A stretch of 56,992 nt of DNA from NCBI RefSeq assembly GCF_001435835.1, contig NZ_AZFX01000001.1, positions 1-56,992 on the forward strand, written 5' to 3'. Below the pieces are notes generated by a model. The model was not told where the DNA came from and made no database searches. It saw nothing but the letters and a program-made list of their open reading frames with translations. Of the stretch, positions 49,255 through 56,992 are shown piece by piece; position 1 is the stretch's first letter, and each line of letters begins with the position of its first letter. The translations under genes were made by a program, and so were the position numbers. The DNA comes from Lapidilactobacillus concavus DSM 17758. Lineage in GTDB: Bacteria; Bacillota; Bacilli; Lactobacillales; Lactobacillaceae.

Positions 49255-51024
49255 ATGAAAAAGACCAAGATTGTTTCTACACTTGGACCTGCAAGCAATG
49301 ACGTTGATACAATCGTCAAATTGATCGAATCAGGTGCAAATGTTTTCCGTTTTAACTTCTCACATGGTGACCATGCTGAGCATTTGGAACGGATGAACAT
49401 GGTTCGCGAAGCTGAAAAGATCACTGGTAAATTAGTAGGTATCGTTCTTGATACAAAGGGTGCCGAAATTCGGACAACCGATCAAGAAGGTGGCAAGTTC
49501 GAAGCTAAGACTGGTGACGTCATGCGTATTTCGATGGATGCCTCATTAACTGGGACACCTGACAAGATTGCCGTAACGTATCCTGGACTTTATGATGATA
49601 CACATGTTGGTGGACATGTTTTGATCGATGATGGTCTTGTTGACTTGAAGATCACTGCTAAAGACGAAGCTAACAAAGAATTAGTTACCGAAGTTCAAAA
49701 CGATGGTTTAATTGGTTCAAAGAAGGGTGTTAACGCTCCTGGCGTTGAAATCCGTCTCCCAGGTATCACCGAAAAAGATGCAGATGATATTCGTTTCGGT
49801 TGTGACCATGATATTAACTTCATCTCTGCAAGTTTCGTTCGTAAAGCATCTGATGTCTTAGACATTCGTGAGATCCTTGAAGAAAAACATGCAGAAAACG
49901 TTAAGATCTTCCCTAAGATCGAGTCTCAAGAAGGTATCGACAACATCGATGACATCTTGAAGGTTTCTGATGGTTTGATGGTTGCTCGTGGTGACATGGG
50001 TGTCGAAATTCCATTTGAAAACGTTCCTTTCGTTCAAAAAGCTTTGATCAAGAAGTGCAATGCTTTAGGTATGCCAGTTATCACTGCAACACAAATGCTT
50101 GATTCAATGCAAGAAAACCCACGTCCTACACGTGCCGAAGTTACTGACGTTGCTAACTCTGTCTTAGACGGTACTGATGCAACCATGCTTTCTGGTGAAA
50201 GTGCAAATGGTGACTACCCTGTAGAATCTGTTGCAACGATGAACCGGATCAACATCCGTACCGAACAAGAATTGCAAAAACGTAATACTTTAGCTTTACA
50301 ACGTTTCGAAGAATACAAGGGTTCTAACACGACGGAATCAATTGGCGAATCAGTTGTTCGTACAGCCGAAGAATTACATGTAAATGCTATTGTTGTTGCA
50401 ACTTCATCAGGCTATTCAGCTCGTATGATCTCGAAATATCGTCCAAATGCTAACATTTTGGCCGTTACTTTCGACGAGAAGACACAACGTAGCTTGACGA
50501 TTACATGGGGTGTCACACCTGTTCTTGCTGCAAAGCCAGAATCAACTGACGAAATGTTTGAAATTGCTGCTCAAAAAGCACAAGATCTTGGTTTCGCTAA
50601 GGAAGGCGACTTGATCTTGATCGTTGCCGGCGTTCCTGTTGGTGAATCAGGCACAACTAACTTGATGAAAGTTCAATTAATTGGCTCTAAGTTAGCACAA
50701 GGCCAAGGTGTCGGCGACGAAACTGTTGTTGGCAAAGCCGTTGTTGCTTCAAGTGCTAAAGAAGCTGTTGATAAAGCAACTGATGGCAGCATCTTAGTTG
50801 TTAAGACAACTGACAAAGATTACTTACCTGCAATCGAAAAGGCAAGTGCAATCGTTGTTGAAACAGGTGGCTTAACTTCTCATGCAGCCGTTGTTGGTAT
50901 TGCAATGGGTATTCCTGTCATTGTTGGTGCAACTGATGCAACTTCATTGATCAAGGATGGCGAATTGATCACCGTTGATTCACGCCGTGGTGTGATTTAT
51001 CGTGGTGCTTCAAACTCACTTTAA
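49255..51024 (+). CDS. pyk: Pyruvate kinase
   Basis: Makes pyruvate and ATP from phosphoenolpyruvate. The 589-residue protein is longer than the basic 475-residue form because it ends with a PEP-utiliser-type His domain (GGLTSHAAVVGIAMGIPVIVGA), as in Bacillus. The core motifs RFNFSHG, FPKIESQEG and TQMLDSM are intact. The ATG at 49255 has a GGAGCG site; an ATG at 49234 is less suited. In lactic acid bacteria it is activated by fructose-1,6-bisphosphate, which pfkA makes. Confidence 0.97.
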   Translation: MKKTKIVSTLGPASNDVDTIVKLIESGANVFRFNFSHGDHAEHLERMNMVREAEKITGKLVGIVLDTKGAEIRTTDQEGGKFEAKTGDVMRISMDASLTGTPDKIAVTYPGLYDDTHVGGHVLIDDGLVDLKITAKDEANKELVTEVQNDGLIGSKKGVNAPGVEIRLPGITEKDADDIRFGCDHDINFISASFVRKASDVLDIREILEEKHAENVKIFPKIESQEGIDNIDDILKVSDGLMVARGDMGVEIPFENVPFVQKALIKKCNALGMPVITATQMLDSMQENPRPTRAEVTDVANSVLDGTDATMLSGESANGDYPVESVATMNRINIRTEQELQKRNTLALQRFEEYKGSNTTESIGESVVRTAEELHVNAIVVATSSGYSARMISKYRPNANILAVTFDEKTQRSLTITWGVTPVLAAKPESTDEMFEIAAQKAQDLGFAKEGDLILIVAGVPVGESGTTNLMKVQLIGSKLAQGQGVGDETVVGKAVVASSAKEAVDKATDGSILVVKTTDKDYLPAIEKASAIVVETGGLTSHAAVVGIAMGIPVIVGATDATSLIKDGELITVDSRRGVIYRGASNSL

Positions 51025-51107
51025 TCTTAAAAATAAATGAATCGCGATTTAAATAGTCGTTAAGGCGTTGGTAACAGCTAACCTGACACTATTCACGTGA
51101 TTAACCT

Positions 51108-51147
51108 AGAGGTTGTGGCAAAATTTATTTTTGTCGCAGCCTCTTTG
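51108..51147 (+). terminator. Intrinsic terminator after pyk (GAGGTTGTGGCAAAA family)
   Basis: A 15-bp stem, GAGGTTGTGGCAAAA with TTTTGTCGCAGCCTC, with a 4-base loop and TTT after. Its 5' arm is identical to that after clpX, while the 3' arm differs at positions that keep pairing. The rest of 51025-51261 shows no gene. Confidence 0.88.
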
Positions 51148-51262
51148 TGTTTGTCCAACCATCGGTGGAATTGAACCGGCTTAATCATGGGTGTACGAGG
51201 ACAACTTTCATCATCGTTTTATGTTAGGATGTTTCTTTGACGTTTCTTAATATTCAGATATT

Positions 51263-51271
51263 TGGTACAAT
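51263..51271 (+). promoter_or_regulatory. Extended -10 promoter before the DUF441 gene
   Basis: TGGTACAAT is an extended -10 box (TG-N-TACAAT). The -35 is not clear. It lies about 36 bases before the start codon. Confidence 0.45.
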
Positions 51272-51307
51272 GGAGGTATAGTCTATTTTCGGAAAGTGGG
51301 TGGACGC

Positions 51308-51772
51308 GTGGAAAGTTGGCTTTTTCTTGGCTTAATTTTAGTCGTCGCACTTTTGAGCCAGAATCATTCTTTGATTATTGCGACAGCAGTGGTTCTCTTG
51401 ATCAAGTTGTTTCCACAGTCGGGCAAACTTTACACGTTGCTCTCTGCCCAAGGCATTAACTGGGGTGTGACCATTATTTCAATCGCCATCTTAGTCCCAA
51501 TCGCCACTGGTAAAATTGGTTTTCGTGACTTGTTGAACGCCTTCAAAACACCTGCTGGCTTCATTGCGGTGGGGTGTGGCATTCTTGTGGCTGTTTTATC
51601 GGCCAGAGGTGTCGGCTTGCTTGCTCAGAGTCCAGAGATCACCGTTGCGCTAGTTTTTGGAACGATTGTGGGTGTCGTTGTGTTTAAAGGCATCGCCGCG
51701 GGACCCGTGATTGCTTCGGGAATGACATATGTTTTAATAACGTTATTAAATTCGACTTTGAGTCGATTGTGA
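51308..51772 (+). CDS. DUF441 (YtwI-like) integral membrane protein
   Basis: A 154-residue protein with four to five hydrophobic segments; the [11 protein letters not shown] end and [15 protein letters not shown] are typical of DUF441. The function is unknown. GTG 51308 is preferred over GTG 51296 because GGGTGG lies between the two and serves the inner start. cvfB follows after 7 bases, suggesting one unit. Confidence 0.85.
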   Translation: MESWLFLGLILVVALLSQNHSLIIATAVVLLIKLFPQSGKLYTLLSAQGINWGVTIISIAILVPIATGKIGFRDLLNAFKTPAGFIAVGCGILVAVLSARGVGLLAQSPEITVALVFGTIVGVVVFKGIAAGPVIASGMTYVLITLLNSTLSRL

Positions 51773-51779
51773 GGTCAAA

Positions 51780-52652
51780 ATGATAAGTTCAGGTTCAATC
51801 ATTAATGCGGTCGTTAGCGACCAAAACGGCGAAGAATTCTTCGCTCAATATGAAGGTCAAACTTTACGACTTGTGAGTGCTCAGCAAGACTGGCATTTAA
51901 AGGACGAGGTCACTGGCTTTGCCTATGAAAATAAAAAGGATCAGTGGGTCCTAACCACTGAAATTCCAGCGGTGGGTATGGATCGCTATGCTTACGGCAC
52001 GGTTGTTCAGGTTCGTCGTGACCTTGGCGTGTTTATCGATATTGGCTTGCCAGATAAGGATATTGTGTTGTCACTCGATGATCTACCCCTCATGCATAAT
52101 CTTTGGCCACAACAGGGCGATCGACTCATGATTGCGCTCAAACGTGACCACAAGAATCGTTTATGGGCACAACTTGCCAACGATGATTTGTTTAAGGAAA
52201 TTGGTCATTTTAGCCCGGATTTTGATCGTAACGAAACGGTGACAGGAACCGTTTATCTGACTAAGCGCGTGGGTTCATTCTTGTTACTCAATGACTATCG
52301 TCTAGGTTTTATCCATGAGACCGAACGCGAAGACGAACCGCGTATTGGTCAAGAGGTCACAGGACGTGTGATTGGTCGGATGCAAGATGGTCGGTTATCA
52401 ATCAGTCTGAAGCCACTGGCGTTCGTTGAGATTCAGCAGGATGCGCAAATGTTGCTCGCTGTTCTTCAACGTGATCCTAAACATGCCTTTATTTATCATG
52501 ATAAGAGTGACCCAACGATCATCAAGGATTATTTTGGAATCAGCAAGGGTGCCTTTAAACGTGCCCTAGGGAATCTATTGAAAAACGGATTGATCACCAC
52601 AGACGATACCGGCACGAAATTGACCGAAAAGGGTATTGAGTATCGTGGATAA
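51780..52652 (+). CDS. cvfB: S1-domain RNA-binding virulence regulator CvfB (YitL)
   Basis: A 290-residue protein with two or three S1-like modules (VVQVRRDLGVFIDIGLPDKDIVL; VGSFLLLNDYRLGFIHE; VIGRMQDGRLSISL) and a winged helix at the C-terminus (AFKRALGNLLKNGLI). CvfB binds RNA in Staphylococcus and affects virulence factors; in lactobacilli its role is not known. It begins 7 bases after the DUF441 gene; its last codons overlap the start of xerD. Confidence 0.86.
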   Translation: MISSGSIINAVVSDQNGEEFFAQYEGQTLRLVSAQQDWHLKDEVTGFAYENKKDQWVLTTEIPAVGMDRYAYGTVVQVRRDLGVFIDIGLPDKDIVLSLDDLPLMHNLWPQQGDRLMIALKRDHKNRLWAQLANDDLFKEIGHFSPDFDRNETVTGTVYLTKRVGSFLLLNDYRLGFIHETEREDEPRIGQEVTGRVIGRMQDGRLSISLKPLAFVEIQQDAQMLLAVLQRDPKHAFIYHDKSDPTIIKDYFGISKGAFKRALGNLLKNGLITTDDTGTKLTEKGIEYRG

Positions 52653-53532
52653 TGCTTTGGTTGACTACCTCCGGTCACTGACAATCGAGCAGGGATTAGC
52701 AGCCAACAGTATTGCGAGCTACCGTCGCGATCTTCAACATTTTATTCGTTGGTTGACTTCGCAGCAACTGACGGCTTTTCCTGAGGATGCCGCAGTCATC
52801 AGTGATTATCTCAATCAACTGGTTATCGAACAAAAAGCAGAAAACAGTCGAATGCGAGCCGTCTCGAGTTTGCGCCATTTTTATCGATGGTTGGCGGCAC
52901 GCGAGTTGATTGCGCATGATCCGATGCAGACGATTCCATCACCCAAGCGCGGTCAACATTTACCAGTTGCGCTAAGTATGGCGGAAGTTGATCAGTTGTT
53001 GGCTGCCCCTGATGTGAATCAACCATTAGGCTTGCGCGATCGTGCGATTCTCGAAGTCATGTATGCGACTGGATTACGGGTTAGCGAACTGGTGCATCTG
53101 CAACTAGGGGATCTACACCTCGAAATGAAGCTGATCCAAACTATTGGTAAAGGCAATAAAGAACGTCTGATTCCCATCGGTGAGATTGCCATTGATTATA
53201 TTCAACGCTATTTGAAAGAAAGTCGACCGCGATTGATTCGATCGGATCACTTTGTCGGGACACTTTTTTTAAATTTTCATGGTCGACCCTTATCACGCCA
53301 AGCCATTTGGAAAATGATCAAAAAATATATTGAGCAGGTGGACATTCATAAGGATGTTACCCCGCATACCCTGCGTCATTCATTTGCGACTCATCTATTA
53401 GAGAATGGGGCGGACTTACGTGTTGTTCAAGAATTATTGGGACACAGTGATATTTCAACCACTCAAATTTATACTCATATTACCCAACAACGGCTGTTGG
53501 ACGTTTATCAAAAGTCGCATCCGCGCGATTAA
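52645..53532 (+). CDS. xerD: Site-specific tyrosine recombinase XerD
   Basis: Resolves chromosome dimers at dif. The 295-residue protein has an N-terminal SAM-like DNA-binding domain and a C-terminal catalytic domain with Arg in ATGLRVSEL, HTLRHSFATHLL, LGHSDISTTQIYTHI and the Tyr nucleophile in it. All catalytic residues are present. GTG 52645 gives the family length; a TTG at 52636 lies too near the ribosome binding site. It overlaps the end of cvfB. No dif site was noticed in the window. Confidence 0.93.
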   Translation: MDNALVDYLRSLTIEQGLAANSIASYRRDLQHFIRWLTSQQLTAFPEDAAVISDYLNQLVIEQKAENSRMRAVSSLRHFYRWLAARELIAHDPMQTIPSPKRGQHLPVALSMAEVDQLLAAPDVNQPLGLRDRAILEVMYATGLRVSELVHLQLGDLHLEMKLIQTIGKGNKERLIPIGEIAIDYIQRYLKESRPRLIRSDHFVGTLFLNFHGRPLSRQAIWKMIKKYIEQVDIHKDVTPHTLRHSFATHLLENGADLRVVQELLGHSDISTTQIYTHITQQRLLDVYQKSHPRD

Positions 53533-53569
53533 CACGATCAGTTCTCAATGAACGATATGGAGGCATTTG

Positions 53570-53956
53570 ATGTTAGTTAAATATAAACAGGACTATGAGA
53601 AGATTGCTTTAGGATTGCTCTCATTTATGCCAGATTTGAAGGAATTTGACCGTTTATCGGCCGAATTAGCTGCTTATAGTTCTGAAGAAAACCGACAATT
53701 ATTTTTATGGAAAAATAGTGAAGGTGATTTTGTCGGTGTGGTTGGTGTCGAAGTTGCACCGACTTATTTGATGTTACGTCACCTCGCGTTTACACCCAAT
53801 TATCGACAAGATACGGTTAAATTCGATGTTTTAGATGCGCTACATGAACTTTTCATAGATAAACGAATCATGTCACCTGTTGATATGAGCGAGTTATTGA
53901 CGGCTTGGGAGCGCCATTGTGCAGAACGATCGCAGGATCTGGATCATGGTGAATAA
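53570..53956 (+). CDS. ribT: RibT-like GNAT family protein
   Basis: A 128-residue protein resembling RibT, a small GNAT-like protein encoded at the end of the riboflavin operon in Bacillus. FVGVVGVEVAPTYLMLRHLAFTPNYR is the strand pair and CoA-loop region. Position directly before scpA is also seen in Bacillus. Here no riboflavin synthesis genes are near, only ribU downstream, so a link with riboflavin is unclear. ATG 53570 follows GGAGG. Confidence 0.75.
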   Translation: MLVKYKQDYEKIALGLLSFMPDLKEFDRLSAELAAYSSEENRQLFLWKNSEGDFVGVVGVEVAPTYLMLRHLAFTPNYRQDTVKFDVLDALHELFIDKRIMSPVDMSELLTAWERHCAERSQDLDHGE

Positions 53957-53958
53957 AG

Positions 53959-54729
53959 ATGGCGACACAAGAATTACAATTACAGCTCAATAAATTCGAA
54001 GGGCCACTAGACCTGCTGTTGCAGTTGATCAAGAAGCAAGAAATCGATATTTATGATATTCCCATTGCTCAAATCACGGATCAATATTTGGCCTACTTAA
54101 CGGCGATGGAGGAGCTTGAACTGGATGTTGCCGGGGACTATCTCGTGATGGCCTCAACTTTAATGGCCATTAAGAGTCGTCTATTATTACCACAATCTAA
54201 GGTCGAAGAGCTCGATGGTCGGGGCGATGAAGAGATTGACCCACGCCAAGCATTAGTTGATCAATTATTGGCTTATCAAACCTATCAAGAGGTCAGTCAT
54301 TATCTTGGCCAACAAGAGCGTGTTCAAGCTCGCTATTTTGGTAAGGAACCCTCCGCTATCCCCGAACAACCAATTCAACCGTTGGTGAAGGGATTAGTCA
54401 CGACTACCGAGTTGGGCGCGGCTTTGGGTCGCTTATTGGCGCAGCAAGTCGAAGATCATGCCTTCGTGAACCAAACCATCGATCGAGAAACCTTCTCAAT
54501 TGAAGCTGCACAAGATTGGATTTGTACGCAGTTGCAAGCCGCTCAAGGGGAGCGTGTGAAGTTTACGGCACTAATGCAGCTGCCAGTCACGCGCCAACAG
54601 GTTATTTCTTTGTTCTTGGCTTGTTTAGAATTGATGAAGAACAAAATGATTACTTGCTACCAAAATGACACGAATGATGAGATTCTGCTGAATTGGGAGG
54701 GGAAGGCGCATGAGTCAGTATCAGGGTGA
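53959..54729 (+). CDS. scpA: Segregation and condensation protein A
   Basis: Kleisin subunit of the bacterial SMC complex, 256 residues. The N-terminal FEGPLDLLLQLIKKQEIDIYDIPI is diagnostic, and the winged-helix C-terminal end (VISLFLACLELMKNKMITCYQND) binds the SMC head. It follows ribT after two bases and overlaps scpB by 20 bases. smc itself is elsewhere. Confidence 0.96.
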   Translation: MATQELQLQLNKFEGPLDLLLQLIKKQEIDIYDIPIAQITDQYLAYLTAMEELELDVAGDYLVMASTLMAIKSRLLLPQSKVEELDGRGDEEIDPRQALVDQLLAYQTYQEVSHYLGQQERVQARYFGKEPSAIPEQPIQPLVKGLVTTTELGAALGRLLAQQVEDHAFVNQTIDRETFSIEAAQDWICTQLQAAQGERVKFTALMQLPVTRQQVISLFLACLELMKNKMITCYQNDTNDEILLNWEGKAHESVSG

Positions 54730-55354
54730 AATCGAGAGCATTCTTTACACACTTGGTGATGAAGGAATTTCTTTAAAGAATTTAGCGGCAATACTGGGGC
54801 TTCACGTCAGTGCTGTTCGTCAATTGTTAGAAGAATTGCAAAAGGATTACGAGACAAGTGAGGGTGGCCTAACCTTATTACATCATCACGAAGTTTATCG
54901 ATTAGCCACTAAGCCCAAGTATGCACCGCTCTTACATCAATATTTCAGCGAACATCAGCCCACAAGCTTGAGTCAAGCCGCATTAGAAACTATGGCAATC
55001 GTGGCTTATCAACAACCTGTGACCCGAATCGACGTTGATCAAATTCGTGGGGTCAAGAGTACAGGGGCGTTGCAGACGCTTATTTCCAGACAAATGATCA
55101 AAGAGGCGGGACGCAAAGAAGTTCCCGGTCGCCCCATCTTGTATGCGACAACATCTTATTTCTTAGATTATTTTGGGCTCAACTCAATCAACGATTTGCC
55201 CCCATTAACAGAATTCAGTTCTGGTAAACTTGATCAGAACGGCAATTTAGATTTATTTTTCAGAAACAGACCGTCACAAACAGACGAATTGGAAGAAGGA
55301 CATCAAGATGAAACCAACGGAAACGATGGAACGACTTCAGAAGGTCATCGCTAA
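54710..55354 (+). CDS. scpB: Segregation and condensation protein B
   Basis: Dimeric partner of ScpA and SMC, 214 residues with two winged-helix domains. YQGEIESILYTLGDEGIS, LSQAALETMAIVAYQQPVTRIDVDQIRGV and the GRPILYATTSYFLDYFGL end are typical. An acidic, low-complexity tail of about 35 residues follows. It starts inside scpA (ATG 54710) with GGGAGGGGA upstream, and its tail overlaps rluB. Confidence 0.95.
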   Translation: MSQYQGEIESILYTLGDEGISLKNLAAILGLHVSAVRQLLEELQKDYETSEGGLTLLHHHEVYRLATKPKYAPLLHQYFSEHQPTSLSQAALETMAIVAYQQPVTRIDVDQIRGVKSTGALQTLISRQMIKEAGRKEVPGRPILYATTSYFLDYFGLNSINDLPPLTEFSSGKLDQNGNLDLFFRNRPSQTDELEEGHQDETNGNDGTTSEGHR

Positions 55355-56057
55355 TGCAGGCGTGACTTCGCGGCGCAAGGCAGAAGAGCTCATTGCAACT
55401 GGCCGGGTCAGCGTGAATGGACAGATTGTTCGCGAACTCGGAACTAAGGTCGACCAACGCGCCAAGATTGAGGTCGATGGCGTACCAATCGATAAGAAAC
55501 AGAAGACGATGACTTTTCTATTCTATAAACCCCGTGGCGTGATCTCTGCGGTGAGCGACGATAAACATCGCAAAGTCATCACTGACTACTTTGCGGATCA
55601 GGACGCGCGACTTTATCCGATTGGTCGCTTAGACTACGACACGTCTGGCTTGATTTTAGTGACTAATGATGGTCAACTTGCCAACCTAATGATGCATCCG
55701 AAGTTTAAAGTTGATAAAACATACTTGGCGAAGGTTGAAGGGATTCCTAATCAAGCAGCCTTAACTAAATTGCGCCAAGGGGTTTCGATCCACAGTCGCA
55801 AGACGGCTTCGGCTAAGGCCTGGATCGAAAACAAAAATCAAGCCAAGAATACGGCATTAGTTGGGTTGACAATCCACGAAGGCATGAACCATCAAGTAAA
55901 ATTGATGATGCGTGACGTGGGCTATCCCGTGATGAAATTGAAACGCGATCGGGTTGCTTTCTTGGATCTGACTGGACTACAGCCTGGTGAGGCACGCCGA
56001 TTGAGTGGCGAAGAAGTTGATCGCCTTTATCGTTTGGCACAAGGCAAGGAAGATTAA
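55308..56057 (+). CDS. rluB: 23S rRNA pseudouridine-2605 synthase RluB
   Basis: Makes pseudouridine in 23S rRNA (2605 in E. coli). The 249-residue protein has an S4 RNA-binding domain (VTSRRKAEELIATGRVSVNG) and a RsuA-type catalytic domain with the Asp in GRLDYDTSGL and the later HEGMNHQVKLMMRDVGYPV. ATG 55308 has an AGAAGGA site 7 bases upstream within scpB; an ATG at 55326 would lose six residues. Part of the scpA-scpB-rluB unit, conserved in Bacilli. Confidence 0.95.
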   Translation: MKPTETMERLQKVIANAGVTSRRKAEELIATGRVSVNGQIVRELGTKVDQRAKIEVDGVPIDKKQKTMTFLFYKPRGVISAVSDDKHRKVITDYFADQDARLYPIGRLDYDTSGLILVTNDGQLANLMMHPKFKVDKTYLAKVEGIPNQAALTKLRQGVSIHSRKTASAKAWIENKNQAKNTALVGLTIHEGMNHQVKLMMRDVGYPVMKLKRDRVAFLDLTGLQPGEARRLSGEEVDRLYRLAQGKED

Positions 56058-56110
56058 TTGCATCTGCTCACGAGTTTGATATAATGAATCAGTAATTAAA
56101 TATTTGGTTT

Positions 56111-56227
56111 GTCTTCAGGGCAGGGTGAAATTCCCGACCGGCGGTTAAAAAGTCCGCGACCTACTTGCAAAAGTAGCCGATCCAGTGTGATTCTGGAACC
56201 GATAGTATAGTCTAGATGGAAGAAGAC
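56111..56227 (+). ncRNA. FMN riboswitch (RFN element)
   Basis: The RFN element is complete. The outer stem is GTCTTC (56111-56116) with GAAGAC (56222-56227); CAGGGTGAAATTCCCGACCGGCGG follows at the 5' side, then CCGCGACC, the GCCGAT and CCGATAGT segments and TAGTCTAGATGGA before the closing stem. Downstream is a riboflavin transporter gene, the expected target: FMN should reduce transport expression. Both conserved helices can be traced. Confidence 0.97.
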
Positions 56228-56254
56228 AGTCTTATTTGTGATCATGCAAATTGG

Positions 56255-56281
56255 CTGTTAGTCCCTGACTAACAGTTTTTT
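56255..56281 (+). terminator. Riboswitch-linked intrinsic terminator
   Basis: CTGTTAG (56255-56261) pairs perfectly with CTAACAG (56269-56275), with a 7-base loop and a T-run to 56281. It is the likely expression platform of the FMN riboswitch, stopping transcription before ribU when FMN is bound. Confidence 0.88.
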
Positions 56282-56337
56282 AATGCGATGATCCAAGTAG
56301 TGTCTGTACCGAAGACAACCGTTAAGGAGCGGTTTGT

Positions 56338-56904
56338 ATGGGCGATCATAAGTTGCGAACTTTGGTTGGCGTGAGTTTATTTGGTGTTTTGAGCTATTTG
56401 GTAATGTTGATCGAGATTCCACTGCCGGGATTTCCATTTCTCAAACTGGATTTCAGCGATCTGATTGTTTTAAGTGGTCTCGTGATTTTCGGTTGGGGTG
56501 GTGCTGCGGCTTCAATCTTGGTTCGTGCGTTTCTCCATCTGATCATGACTGGTTTTTCGATGCCATCATTGATTGGTGAACTGGGTTCTGTTGTTGCGAG
56601 TTTCACCCTGATCACCGTGGTTCACTTGTTACTAAAAGGGATGACTCATTGGCAACAGAAAGTCGTGATGATTGTGTCGAGCACCTTGGCACTGACTGTG
56701 GTGATGGCAGTTATGAACTATTTTGTATTGACACCGTTATACGTCAACGTCACTGGATTTCAGTTGAACATGAATTATCTGAAGTATGTCCTAATCGCAA
56801 TTGTGCCTTTTAATTTGATCAAGGGCGCATTAGTAACGACAGTCTTTGCTCTGATTTATCGAAAAATTGGAACGTGGATGAAAGTCCAGAATAAAAATTA
56901 TTAA
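56338..56904 (+). CDS. ribU: Riboflavin ECF transporter S-component RibU
   Basis: A 188-residue integral membrane protein with about six hydrophobic segments; the family pattern FGVLSYLVMLIEIPLPGFPFLKLDFSDL near the N-terminus and the KYVLIAIVPFNLIKG segment in the last third match RibU. An FMN riboswitch upstream supports riboflavin as substrate. It relies on a shared EcfAA'T module that is not in this window, as FolT does. ATG follows AAGGAGCGG. Confidence 0.95.
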   Translation: MGDHKLRTLVGVSLFGVLSYLVMLIEIPLPGFPFLKLDFSDLIVLSGLVIFGWGGAAASILVRAFLHLIMTGFSMPSLIGELGSVVASFTLITVVHLLLKGMTHWQQKVVMIVSSTLALTVVMAVMNYFVLTPLYVNVTGFQLNMNYLKYVLIAIVPFNLIKGALVTTVFALIYRKIGTWMKVQNKNY

Positions 56905-56992
56905 GATAAAGTTTTGTCAGCTTTTCGAATAAAAATAAACCCGAATTGTCAAATCAAGTGCAACACTACTGATCTATTCTTATAAATTGGTA

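Noticed and set aside
52645-53532. XerD as sign of a mobile integron-like unit
   Set aside because: It has housekeeping length and neighbours (cvfB, scpA, scpB) as in other Bacilli, and no attachment-site repeats flank it.

Overview
This window is core chromosome of a low-to-moderate GC lactic acid bacterium, most likely a member of the Lactobacillaceae. The evidence is gene content and order. There is a dnaX-ebfC-recR-yaaL-tmk-darA-holB-yabA-rsmI replication and repair block and a tsaB-rimI-tsaD / ABC-F / rex / groESL block that parallels the Bacillus ydi region. There are also tig-clpX-engB, dnaE-pfkA-pyk and xerD-ribT-scpA-scpB-rluB-ribU blocks. Firmicute-type signals are present: strong Shine-Dalgarno sites, CIRCE, a small SRP RNA, and THF and FMN riboswitches. 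The species cannot be named from sequence alone. No phage, insertion sequence, CRISPR array, tRNA or rRNA gene was seen.

Layout. 0.2-9.8 kb: RsmC-like methyltransferase, a divergent PucR-type regulator, tadA, the small SRP RNA, the DNA polymerase III clamp-loader/repair cluster with the cyclic-di-AMP receptor gene darA, and an acyl-ACP thioesterase. 9.8-11.8 kb: asparaginase (minus) and folT under a THF riboswitch. 12-14.9 kb: t6A and S18 modification genes and an orphan PTS IIB gene behind a consensus promoter. 15-24.7 kb: ABC-F protein (minus), rex, a CPBP protease (minus), groES-groEL under CIRCE, trigger factor, clpX and engB. 24.8-29.6 kb: a 49-residue small gene (minus), an amino-acid ABC ATPase, uvrC, and a substrate-binding/permease fusion whose start is out of frame. 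29.7-33.4 kb: fruR-fruK-fruA operon (minus). 33.7-44.2 kb: obgE, an OatA-like acyltransferase, rnz, a short-chain dehydrogenase, a LapA-like protein, rpmF, a DUF1836 protein, a 5'-nucleotidase, and a NagE-type PTS gene interrupted by a stop codon. 44.3-56.9 kb: a DUF2929 protein (minus), dnaE, pfkA, pyk, a DUF441 protein, cvfB, xerD, ribT, scpA, scpB, rluB and ribU behind an FMN riboswitch.

How the parts work together. The window combines genome maintenance, tRNA/rRNA modification, protein folding and turnover, glycolysis (pfkA, pyk) with fructose and amino-sugar entry, and vitamin uptake. folT and ribU are both ECF S-components; their shared energising module is not here. Rex, CIRCE, candidate NagR (dre), cre and CodY-like sites, and two riboswitches give the visible regulatory logic.

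The window is mostly ordinary core genome and I see no clearly new multi-gene system. The points most worth a second look are: (1) the amino-acid binding-protein/permease gene is out of frame by one base in a seven-A run right after its start codon; (2) an in-frame TGA at codon 130 of the NagE-type PTS gene; (3) the THF riboswitch has a tandem 9-base duplication at its pseudoknot strand and a downstream hairpin covering the folT ribosome binding site; (4) a small family of covarying intergenic hairpins; (5) an operator-like palindrome just after the transcription start of the orphan IIB gene.
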